64,000 nt of DNA from Paraescarpia echinospica (lineage: Eukaryota > Annelida > Polychaeta > Sabellida > Siboglinidae), in NCBI GenBank assembly GCA_020002185.1, contig CM034542.1, forward strand, positions 59,814,097-59,878,096, written 5' to 3'. Below, in pieces: positions 13,601 through 26,500 of the stretch (position 1 is its first letter; each line of letters opens with the position of its first letter). A model generated the notes under the pieces. The model made no database searches, had not been told where the DNA came from, and worked only from the letters and a program-made list of their open reading frames with translations. Both the position numbers and the translations under genes were made by a program.

Positions 13601-16600
13601 AGCGACCACAAACCTCTCGAAATGATCGTAAAGAAGCCACTGTATAAAGCTCCGAGGAGATTGCAAGGAATGCTCCTGCGGATGTTGCAGTACGACACGA
13701 AGGTCGTCTACCACAAAGGGAAAGAGATGTATATCGCAGATATTCTCTCTCAGTCATACCTGCAACACCAAGGCGGTACCGACAATTTCGGAGCTGTGAA
13801 TGCTGTGAAGCAGCTGCCAATCAGCACAGAACGCCTGGCAATGCTGAAGGCACACACGGAGAGCGACGAGACTCTACAGACACTGAAGCATGTCATACAG
13901 CGAGGGTGGCCCGAGACGCGTGATGAAACCCCAACTAGCATCCATGCGTATTTCAGCATGAGAGACGAACTAGCAGGGCACGCCGGTTTAGTCTTCAGAG
14001 GAGAAAGAGTAGTCATCCCAGATGGAATGAGGAAACTCACGAAGGAGTGTCTCCACAGCTCACACCTTGGTGTGGAAAGTGTCCTGTGACGAGCAAGAGA
14101 ATGTATCTATTGGCCTAACATGGCATCAGACATCAAACAAGTGGTTGAGAACTGTGAGGCGTGCAGAACCTATGAACGAGCACAACAAAAAGAAACGTTA
14201 ATGCAACAAGAGACACCGACGAGACAATGGGAGAAAGTCGGAGTGGACCTGTTCAGCTGGGAAGGTCGTGACTATCACGTATTGGTCGATTACACAAGCA
14301 ACTTCTGGGAAGTCGACAGGATGACTTCAACGACCACAGCAAGCGTGATAAAAACTATGAAAGCACACTTCGCTAGAAATGGCATCCCATCAGTCATAAT
14401 TAGCGACAACGGGCCGCAGTACGTCTCGGACGAATCCCAGAGATTTGCTGTGAAGTGGGACATCGAGCATCAGACCAGCGCACCAGGCCACCAGAGCGCC
14501 AACGGAAGAGTGGAAGCAGCCGTGAAAGCCGCAAAGCTGATGTTCACCAAATGCAAGAAGTCACAGACAGACCCATATCTAGCATTTCTAGAAATCCGAA
14601 ACACACCGACACAAGGGGTTGGAAGCAGTCCAGCACAGAGACTGTTAAACAGACGAACGCGAACATTACTCCCGATGACAACAACACTTCTGGCGCCATG
14701 GGGCGAAGAATACTTGAGAAAAGACAGGGTCAGAATAAGCAAACAGAAGGAGAAACAAGGAAAAAACTATAACAGAACAGCGAAAGATCTTCCGATCCTC
14801 GAGGAGGGCGATATCATTCGCATGAAGCCGTTCCGTCCTGGTCAAAAGGCATGTACTGTTGGTTCATACAGGCGGAATCGAGTGCACCTTAGACGAACAC
14901 ATGAGGACGAGACAAACCCGCAGACGCAGGAGCCAGCAACGGAGATGACACCTGAGCCATCCGAACCGGCAGATCAATCACCGGAGATGAGTGACGCCAC
15001 GGTGACGACTCCACGAAGATCTGTGCGACTCAAGAAACGATCTACTCGTCTGGCGGACTATATTACCAACCTGTGACTTTGCCTTATGTTTATTTCTATT
15101 TTATAATTGAACGTTTAACTAGTGTTAATAAGTTGTAGTTGTAGACCATTGAGCCACTTTAGCGCTATATAGATAGTGTTTTATTAGTAAGTTCTTATTT
15201 TTCTTTGTTTAGAAAAGAAGGGATGTGTCAATATCCAACTTTTGTAGAACGGACTGTAGTTAGCGCGATTGCGCAGTTCTGTGTTTCCTCGGCTAGCGGC
15301 ATGTTTGTCAGACAACGATTGTGGCAATAAACAACTCACTATGATACCAGGGGGTAAAGAGTGAAACACAAAGATTTGTAACACTTGATAAAACTGTATA
15401 TTTATTTTGCTCCTATGTTGACAGCTGTATGACCTGATGACAATGGCATTCAAGTACCAGGTCTCACTAGTTCTACGACCACGTGACATTCTGCTTGTGA
15501 CACTCAATCACATGGACGCCATCAAGCAGTTTGTTGCCGATTCGCCAAGCATCACGACACAAGTTGACAATGTCTACCGTCTGTTTATACATGTATGTAC
15601 ATGTTATATGACTGTCTCATGTTGGCATTTTCCAGCAATCTAGTAGCGTCTAATGAGCAGCTGAACTCTCTCGGCTTCAGAACTAGCTGTTCTTTGTATT
15701 CTTTCTAGCTTAGCTATGTCCTTCTTACAACATAGACCATAACTGACACACATTTATGCAGTGTTCTAAATAACTTCTGACTAATGCTTTTCTACACGGC
15801 TGTATTGTATGTAACCCTTAAGAGAGCAGCGATTCACATTGCTCTGTCGTATTCACACTACTGATTAGTAACAATTGTTACTCCTATGTCCTTTTTCTTT
15901 ACGGTCGTCCCTAGTATGGTATCTCGGTCGTTTTCATGTGCTGTATTTACATTTCTCAACATTGAATAACAGCAGGTCTGCCATTTTTCAGACCATGTAA
16001 CAAATTTGTCTAAATAATTATGTGGGTTTTGTGTAACTCTAAACCTTTTGCAAACACTTATCTGTTTTAATAACATTGTACACCAAGCAGGCTACCTGCC
16101 TTTCTGTGCTTGTGTATTTTAATAACACTGTACACCAAGCAGGCTACCAACCTTTCTGTGCTTGTGTATTTTAATAACATTGTACACCAAGCAGGCAACC
16201 AACCTTTCTGTGCTTGTGTATTTTGAAATAACATTGTACACCAAGCAGGCTACCAGCCTTTCTGTGGTTGTGTATTTTAATAACATTGTACACCAAGCAG
16301 GCTACCAACCTTTCTGTGCTTGTGTATTTTAATAACATTGTACACCAAGCAGGTTACCAGCCTTTCTGTGCTTGTGTATTTTAATAACATTGTACACCAA
16401 GCAGGTTACCAGCCTTTCTGTGCTTGTGTATTTTAATAACATTGTACACCAAGCAGGCAACCAACCTTGCTGTGCTTGTGTGTTTTAATAACATTGTACA
16501 CCAAGCAGGCTACCAGCCTTTCTGTGCTTGTGTATTTTAATAACATTGTACACCAAGCAGGCTACCAACCTTTCTGTGCTTGTGTATTTTAATAACATTG

Positions 16601-19600
16601 TACACCAAGCAGGCAACCAACCTTTCTGTGCTTGTGTATTTTAATAACATTGTACACCAAGCAGGCAACCAACCTTTCTGTGCTTGTGTATTTTGAAATA
16701 ACATTGTACACCAAGCAGGCTACCAGCCTTTCTGTGCTTGTGTATTTTAATAAAATTGTACACCAAGCAGGCAACCAACCTATCTGTGCTTGTGTATTTT
16801 GAAATAGCATTGTACACCAAGCAGGCTACCAGCCTTTCTGTGGTTGTGTATTTTAATAACATTGTACACCAAGCAGGCTACCAACCTTTCTGTGCTTGTG
16901 TATTTTAATAACATTGTACACCAAGCAGGTTACCAGCCTTTCTGTGCTTGTGTATTTTAATAACATTGTACACCAAGCAGGCAACCAACCTTGCTGTGCT
17001 TGTGTGTTTTAATAACATTGTACACCAAGCAGGCTACCAGCCTTTCTGTGCTTGTGTATTTTAATAACATTGTACACCAAGCAGGCTACCTGCCATTCTG
17101 TGCCTGTGTATTTTAATAACATTGTACACCAAGCAGGCTACCAGACTTTCTGTGCTTGTGTGTTTTAATAACATTGTACACCAAGCAGGCTACCTGCCTT
17201 TCTGTGCTTGTGTATTTTAATAACATTGTACACCAAGCAGGCTACCTCCCTTTCTGTGCTTGTGTATTTTAATAACATTGTACACCAAGCAGGCTACCAG
17301 CCTTTCTGTGCTTGTGTATTTTAATAACATTGTACACCAAGCAGGCTACCTGCCTTTCTGTGCTGTTTAAATGAAATGTTTTCTGTGTTTCCAGCACTTT
17401 GCTTCACTAACGATGGGAGAGTTCATGCTGATACGACAGACCCTTCTAAACTTCTTCCAAGACATGCACATCAGGGTGAGTTGTAAGGACAGACCCTTCT
17501 AAACTTCTTCCAAGACATGCACACCAGGGTGAGTTGTAAGGACAGACCCTTCTAAACTTCTTCCAAGACATGCACACCAGGGTGAGTTCTTCCTTCCTTC
17601 CTTCCTTCCTTCCGTCCGTCCTTCCTTCCTTCCTTCCTTCCTTCCTTTTTGCATCATTGATTAAGCCTGCCAATTTTGAAACTCTTTGTTTGTTTGTATT
17701 TACGTTTTCCTGCGACAGGTGTCAATATTCCTGAAGGACAAGGTGCAATCTTCCAATGGCCACTTTGTGCTGCCGACTGACGGTCCAATACCCTGGGGCA
17801 CAGAACTCCCGGGAACTATTCGGTAAGAATATGTTATTCAGCACAGAATCCACAGATATATCTGCTATGTCTGAACTGCATCATACAGTGTTTGCTAAGA
17901 GTTGTTTCTCACTTGTTCTCACTTGTACATTTTGGATTTTGGTAATAATTGTCTAGTAATTTGCTAGAAAGCATTGTTTGTAAAATAATTGCCATGCCAT
18001 TTCAGTTATATTTAATGAAACAATATTGTCCTTGGCATTTTTTCACATGCAGGAAAATATGACTAGTTTGATACCTAGTTATAGTTTTTTTTAGCCACTA
18101 GGATGTAGTCTAGTACGTTTGCTAGTGCAGCAATTACATGCTTGTTTTGAATTAAAGATTTTTAATAAATGTTTTAAACATAAACTAACATTGTTTTTTC
18201 AGACTGCCTAAAACATTATATGATATTCTTGACCAACAAATTGAATGTTTTTCATTATTTTGTGCTATTTTTATGCTTTTAAAGACAACTACAAAATATG
18301 CACAAAAATCTCCTCAAAATGGCATTTTATTTCATTTTTAGCAAAACCTGGATAGAAAAATTAGTATGTTTTTAAGTACAAATATGTTATTGACATTCTT
18401 ACCAGAACAACCATTTCTGTCTGAGATTATACATGTTTGCTTTCATGCACACTGCGCAGACAGACTGCACAGACACACACATCACACCCGCACATCACAC
18501 ACACAAACACACACACAATGTCTTGTTAAAAACTAAACATATTGAAGCAGTCGGGAATTATACAAGATGACATTGAGTGCAGACACTAGTAGATGTTATA
18601 ACATATTGAAGCAGTCAGGAATTATACAAGATGACATTGAGTGCAGACACTAGTAGATGTTATAACATATTGAAGCAGTCAGGAATTATACAAGATGACA
18701 TTGAGTGTAGACACTAGTAGATGTTATAACATATTGAAGCAGTCAGGAATTATACAAGATGACATTGAGTGCAGACACTAGTAGATGTTATAACATATTG
18801 AAGCAGTCAGGAATTATACAAGATGACATTGAGTGCAGACACTAGTAGATGTTATAACATATTGAAGCAGTCAGGAATGATACAAGATTACATTGAGTGC
18901 AGGCACTAGTAGATGTTATAACATACTGAAGCAGTCAGGAATTATACAAGATGACATTGAGTGCAGACACTAGTAGATGTTATAACATATTGAAGCAGTC
19001 AGGAATTATACAAGATGACATTGAGTGCAGACACTAGTAGATGTTATAACATATTGAAGCAGTCAGGAATTATACAAGATGACATTGAGTGCAGACACTA
19101 GTAGATGTTATAACATATTGAAGCAGTCAGGAATGATACAAGATTACATTGAGTGCAGACACTAGTAGATGTTATAACATATTGAAGCAGTCAGGAATTA
19201 TACAAGATGACATTGAGTGTAGACACTAGTAGATGTTATAACATATTGAAGCAGTCAGGAATGATACAAGATTACATTGAGTGCAGACACTAGTAGATGT
19301 TATAACATATTGAAGCAGTCAGGAATTATACAAGATGACATTGAGTGCAGACACTAGTAGATGTTATAACATATTGAAGCAGTCAGGAATTATACAAGAT
19401 GACATTGAGTGCAGACACTAGTAGATGTTATAACATATTGAAGCAGTCAGGAATTATACAAGATGACATTGAGTGCAGACACTAGTAGATGTTATAACAT
19501 ATTGAAGCAGTCAGGAATGATACACGATGACATTGAGTGCAGACACTAGTAGATGTTATAACATATTGAAGCAGTCAGGAATTATACAAGATGACATTGA

Positions 19601-22600
19601 ATGCAGACACTAATAGATGTTATAACATATTGAAGTAGTCAGGAATGATACAATATTACATTGAGTGCAGGCACTAGTAGATGTTATAACATACTGAAGC
19701 AGTCAGGAATTATACAAGATGACATTGAGTGCAGACACTAGTAGATGGTATAACATATTGAAGCAGTCAGGAATTATACAAGATGACATTGAGTGCAGAC
19801 ACTAGTAGATGTTATAACATATTGAAGCAGTCAGGAATTATACAAGATGACATTGAGTGCAGACACTAGTAGATGTTATAACATATTGAAGCAGTCAGGA
19901 ATGATACAAGATTACATTGAGTGCAGACACTAGTAGATGTTATAACATATTGAAGCAGTCAGGAATTATACAAGATGACATTGAGTGTAGACACTAGTAG
20001 ATGTTATAACATATTGAAGCAGTCAGGAATGATACAAGATTACATTGAGTGCAGACACTAGTAGATGTTATAACATATTGAAGCAGTCAGGAATTATACA
20101 AGATGACATTGAGTGCAGACACTAGTAGATGTTATAACATATTGAAGCAGTCAGGAATTATACAAGATGACATTGAGTGCAGACACTAGTAGATGTTATA
20201 ACATATTGAAGCAGTCAGGAATTATACAATATGACATTGAGTGTAGACACTAGTAGATGTTATAACATATTGAAGCAGTCAGGAATTATACAAGATGACA
20301 TTGAGTGCAGACACTAGTAGATGTTATAACATATTGAAGCAGTCAGGAATTATACAAGATGACATTGAGTGCAGACACTAGTAGATGTTATAACATATTG
20401 AAGCAGTCAGGAATTATACAAGATGACATTAGGTGCAGACACTAGTAGATGTTATAACATATTGAAGCAGTCAGGAATTATACAAGATGACATTGAGTGC
20501 AGACACTAGTAGATGTTATAACATATTGAAGCAGTCAGGAATGATACAAGATTACATTGAGTGCAGACACTAGTAGATGTTATAACATATTGAAGCAGTC
20601 AGGAATTATACAAGATGACATTGAGTGCAGACACTAGTAGATGTTATAACATATTGAAGCAGTCAGTAATTATACAAGATGACATTGAGTGCAGACACTA
20701 GTAGATGTTATAACATATTGAAGCAGTCAGGAATTATACAAGATGACATTGAGTGCAGACAGTAGTAGATGTTATAACATATTGAAGCAGTCATGAATTA
20801 TACAAGATGACATTGAGTGCAGACACTAGTAGATGTTATAACATGCTGTGTCACTAAGTGCATTGCGTTCCAGTGAAAGCGTGCCTGCTTGTGAGAGACC
20901 TGCCCACACTCAGAGTTCAACTTAGTCACTGTAGGTCTTGTGAATTTTGTCAGCTGGGTGTCTGTTGCAGGATCTACACATTGAACGGGGAACAGAAGAA
21001 GACGATGCAGTTCAATTGTGGGGGAAAGTGGCAGCACATCAAGTCAGAGGGGTCATTTGACATCAGGGGTGACAGAGGCACTCACTTAGGAACTAACATG
21101 TAAGTACGTCATACAAGTCAGAGGGGTGTTTGACATCAGGTGTGACAGAGGCACTCACTTAGGAACTAATATGTAAGTACGTCATACAAATCAGAGGGGT
21201 GTTTGACATCAGGGGCGACAGAGGTACACACTTAGGAACTAACATGTAAGTACATCATACAAGTCAGAGGGGTGTTTGACATCAGGGGCGACAAAGGCAC
21301 ACACTTAGGAACTAACTTGTAAGTACGTCATACAAGTCAGAGGGGTGTATGACATGAGGGGCGACAGAGGCACACTCTTAGGAACTAACATGTAAGTACG
21401 TCATACAAGTCAGAGGGGTGTATGACATCAGGAGCGGCAGAGGCACACACTTAGGAACTAACATGTAAGTACATCATACAAGTCAGAGGGGTGTATGACA
21501 TCAGGGGCAACAAAGGCACACACTTAGGAACTAACTTGTAAGTACGTCATACAAGTCAGAGGGGTGTATGACATGAGGGGCGACAGAGGCACACTCTTAG
21601 GAACTAACATGTAAGTACGTCATACAAGTCAGAGGGGTGTATGACATCAGGGGCGACAGAGGCACACTCTTAGGAACTAACATGTAATTACGTCATACAA
21701 GTCAGAGGGGTGTATGACATCAGGGGCGACAGAGGCACACACTTAGGAACTAACATGTAAGTACACCATACAAGTCAGAGGGGTGTATGACATCAGGGGC
21801 GACAGAGGCACACTCTTAGGAACTAACATGTAAGTACGTCATACAAGTCAGAGGGGTGTATGACATCAGGAGCGACAGAGGCACACACTTAGGAACTAAC
21901 ATGTAAGTACACCATACAAGTCAGAGGGGTGTATGACATCAGGGGCGACAGAGGCACACTCTTAGGAACTAACATGTAAGTACGTCATACAAGTCAGAGG
22001 GGTGTATGACATCAGGGGCGACAGAGGCACACACTTAGGAACTAACATGTAAGTACACCATACAAGTCAGAGGGGTGTATGACATCAGGGGCGACAGAGG
22101 CACACTCTTAGGAACTAACATGTAAGTACGTCATACAAGTCAGAGGGGTGTATGACATCAGGAGCGGCAGAGGCACACACTTAGGAACTAACTTGTAAGT
22201 ACGTCATACAAGTATGAAATCTGGGTTTCTATCAAATGGATTTTGGTGGTTAGACATACATATCTATGAACATGAAAGTTGATTATGAAATATAGCTAGT
22301 AAATAAAACTACAAAATACTTTATAATTAAGATGAGTTGCCATCTTTAGTCAACTGTTGGCATTTTGGAAATGGCTGGAGGAGGAATGAGTATATCCTAT
22401 GTAAGGTCATGGTGCAGCAACTGATGTGATTGGTTGATGTGGTTGCAAGTACAACTGATGTGATTGGTTGATGTGGTTGTAGGTGCAGCAACTGATGTGA
22501 TTGGTTGATTTGTTTGCAAGTACAACAATTGATGTCATGGGTTGATTTTTGTTGCAAGTACAACTGATGTGATTGGTTGATTTTGTTGCAAGTACAACTG

Positions 22601-23172
22601 ATGTGATTGGTTGATTTCGTTGCCACTGCAGCAACTTATGTCATTGTTTGATTTTGTTGCAGGTGCAACAACTGACTTGATTGGTTGATTTGGTTGCAGG
22701 TACAACAACTGATGTGATTGGTTGGTTTTGTTGCAGGTACAACGACTGATGTGATTGGTTGATTTGGTTGTAAGTACAACTGATATGATTAGTTGGTTTT
22801 GTTGCAGGTGCAACAACTGATGTAATTGGTTGGTTTGGATGCAGATACAACAATTGATGTGATTGGTTGGTTTGGTTGTAGGTACAACGTATCACGCCCG
22901 GCCCTGGAAGCCAAGGTCAGCGGCCCTCATGTCATTTCTTCGTCCACGGCAGAGGGGGTGAGAAGTTACCTTTGACTTTCTACTACATTGATTTGATGAT
23001 TACTAGACCAAGGTAGCTTTGCTGGTGTACACATAAAGCTATGGCTATGAACAAATGAATAGTGTAAAAGCTCCCATGATAGCTGCATATAATTGCCTTA
23101 ATGGGAGCCTCCCTGACCTTACAATGAATATGATATTGTAGTTTATGTGCTTATGATGGTAAAAATAAATAC

Positions 23173-23236
<64 letters not shown>

Positions 23237-23380
23237 CGTCCGTCCGTCCGTCCGTCCGTCCGTCCGTCCGTCCGTCCGTCTGTCTGTGTCTGTGTCTGTC
23301 TGTCTGTCTGTGTGTATGTCTGTGTGTCTGTCTGTGTGTCTGTCTGTGTGTCTGTCTGTGTGTCTGTCTGTCTGTCTGTG

Positions 23381-23427
<47 letters not shown>

Positions 23428-23460
23428 GTGTCTGTCTGTCTGTGTGTCTGTCTGTCTGTG

Positions 23461-23531
<71 letters not shown>

Positions 23532-26500
23532 GTGTTTGTCTGTGTCTGTCGCTGTTTTAAATTAAAAATAAACTTTTAATATCTTCACAATGTTCATGCT
23601 ACCAAAATGTGGATAAACAGCACTGATGAAAACCAGAAATGAAACATTTTTGTTTTTGTCAATATTTGTTTAGCTGTATTCCTATTATAATGTAATTGTA
23701 CAGACATTAATTTTAATATTGTTTGAAGTGTTTGTGCATACAGTTTGTGACAGATTGGCGAGGTCTGCGTAACTAGATGGTTCAAGTCTAGTGGGGTTCA
23801 GTATTAACTATTTCAATGCTTGTGAATGAGGCAGCAACCGTGAACTACGCAACAAGGAACAAAGGAAATATAATTAATTTGATTACATATATAATCACCA
23901 AAGAACTCTTATAATAAAAAGAAAATCAAAACATCTATCCTCTAGGCTACCCTACCTCGGCTCTCAGATAATCTTTGATACTCAAAAGAAAATAATTGAA
24001 CGGCCCGTTCAAAAAACTAAGTATTATTCACATACAAGGGAAATTCACGAAGTCACATCAGGACGCAATGACCGTTCGTCGGAAGTATCCGTCCTGTTGC
24101 CTGTCCGCCGTCCCGTTGACCCGCCGGCTCGCTGACCCGGCTCAGCCGACTGTTTGCCAGAAATGTTCTTCCTGCTGTCCGCCAGGGTGGCACTTGCCAT
24201 TACAGCCCTGTTATATTCTCTCTATTCTACACGGGCTGTGATCTCTACAAGATCTCTCTAGGCATCAGGGTGGCACTTGCCATTACAGCCCTGTTATATT
24301 CTCTCTATTCTACACGGGCTGTGATCTCTACAAGATCTCTCTAGGCATCAGGGTGGCACTTGCCATTACAGCCCTGTTATATTCTCTCTATTCTACACGG
24401 GCTGTGATCTCTACAAGATCTCTCTAGGCATCAGGGTGGCACTTGCCATTACAGCCCTGTTATATTCTCTCTATTATACACGGGCTATGATCTCTACAAG
24501 ATCTCTCTAGGCATCAGGGTGGCACTTGCCATTACAGCCCTGTTATATTCTCTCTATTCTACACGGGCTGTGATCTCTACAATATCTCTCTAGGCATCAG
24601 GGTGGCACTTGCCATTACAGCCCTGTTATATTCTCTCTATTCTACACGGGCTGTGATCTCTACAAGATCTCTCTAGGCATCAGGGTGGCACTTGCCATTA
24701 CAGCCCTGTTATATTCTCTCTATTCTACACGGGCTGCGATCTCTACAAGATCTCTCTAGGCATCAGGGTGGCACTTGCCATTACAGCCCTGTTATATTCT
24801 CTCTATTCTACACGGGCTGTGATCTCTACAAGATCTCTCTAGGCATCAGGGTGGCACTTGCCATTACAGCCCTGTTATATTCTCTCTATTCTACACGGGC
24901 TGCGATCTCTACAAGATCTCTCTAGGTATCAGGGTGGCACTTGCCATTACAGCCCTGTTATATTCTCTCTATTCTACACGGGTTGTGATCTCTACAAGAT
25001 CTCTCTAGGTATCAGGGTGGCACTTGCCATTACAGCCGTTATAATCTCTCTATTCTACACGGGCTGCGATCTCTACAAGATCTCTCTAGGTATCAGGGTG
25101 GCACTTGCCATTACAGCCCTGTTATATTCTCTCTATTCTACACGGGCTGTGATCTCTACAAGATCTCTCTAGGCATCAGGGCGGCACTTGCCATTACAGC
25201 CGTTATAATCTCTCTATTCTACACAGGCTGCGATCTCTACAAGATCTCTCTAGGCATCAGGGTGGCACTCGCCATTACAGCCCTGTTATATTCTCTCTAT
25301 TCTACATGGGCTGCGATCTCTGTTTGCTGCCTGTCAATTTGTATATACAAAGTCCTAATAGCATAACACATGACTGGATTGAACCAATTAAATAAATAAG
25401 AATGCGATAATGAGCCCTACCTAATTTATGCATCATGAAAACACCCCTATAATAATGTAATCTTCCACGACGACGTGAGTTAATTAAACGCTAATTATAA
25501 CCATGCTTCACTGGGCGGACCTGCGCTAGGCTACAAATAATTACGTAACACAATCTACTGTGTCTACGACTTTAACAAAATGACCAAGAAATAAAATTCT
25601 GAAAATATATAAATAGAAGAAACGCTACACAGTCGTAATACATACATGTGTACATGTGTACATGTGTACATGTGTACATGTGTACATGTGTACATGTGTA
25701 CCAGTCCTGTCATTCCAACTTGTATTGCTCAAGCAAATGAATGATGACTGATGTTGTTATTATTAAAATACTTTTTCTTAAACTTACTCATACACAAAAT
25801 GTGATCACAAGTTGGATCACTGTATTGCCTCGTCAAATGCTTTATACACATGCAAATAGCTCTGGGCATTACATCTGTGCAGTTCTGATTTCATAGTCAC
25901 AAATGTTGAATCATGAGTTATTTTGTTACGTCACGAAACCGTCATCATGCTCAGAATTTGTTGTTTTAAAACGGACTGCGTCAATAAAGAACTTGGTTCC
26001 TAATATTGACTTTGAATTGGCTAAACTTAAACTTTAGAAATGTGAAATAAATACAAATGGTTCTGTTGTGACTTACTGTCATATGTAAGCGTACTGTCAT
26101 TGTTTGCAAAGATGCCATTTGATATAAGTAGTTCATGAAATCTGGTTATGACAAAATGTAATGTTTGTATTTTGTTGTAGGATTGAGCCCTAGCCCCCAA
26201 CCCTCTGGTTACTGACATGTTTGTATTTTGTTGTAGGATTGAGCCCTAGCCCCCAACCCTCTGGTTACTGACATGTTTGTATTTTGTTGTAGGATTCAGC
26301 CCTAGCCCCCAACCCTCTGGTTACTGACATGTTTGTATTGTGTTGTAGGATTCAGCCCTAGCCCCCAACCCTCTGGTTACTGACATGTTTGTATTTTGTT
26401 GTAGGATTCAGCCCTAGCCCCCAACCCTCTGGTTACTGACATGTTTGTATTTTGTTGTAGGATTCAGCCCTAGCCCCCAACTCTCTGGTTACTGACATGT

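Larger units (their letters stand above)
10905..15368 (+). mobile_element. Ty3/Gypsy LTR retrotransposon with both LTRs and target duplication
   Basis: A full-length element of 4464 bp inserted in sense orientation in OSCP1 intron 2. Two 145 bp LTRs (TGTGTCAATATCC...GAGTGAAACA) differ at only two positions. A 5 bp target duplication CAAAG flanks them (10900-10904 and 15369-15373). TGGTGGCAGCG directly after the 5' LTR is the likely primer-binding site, and the purine run AGAAAAGAAGGGA before 15224 is the polypurine tract. Internal order is gag with zinc knuckle, protease, RT, RNase H, integrase, which defines Ty3/Gypsy (Metaviridae-type) rather than Copia. Short LTRs fit several Gypsy clades; the clade was not assigned. 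Confidence 0.97.

Noticed and set aside
23147..23579. Cysteine/valine/serine-rich reading frames
   Set aside because: They are translations of the CTGT/CCGT microsatellite.
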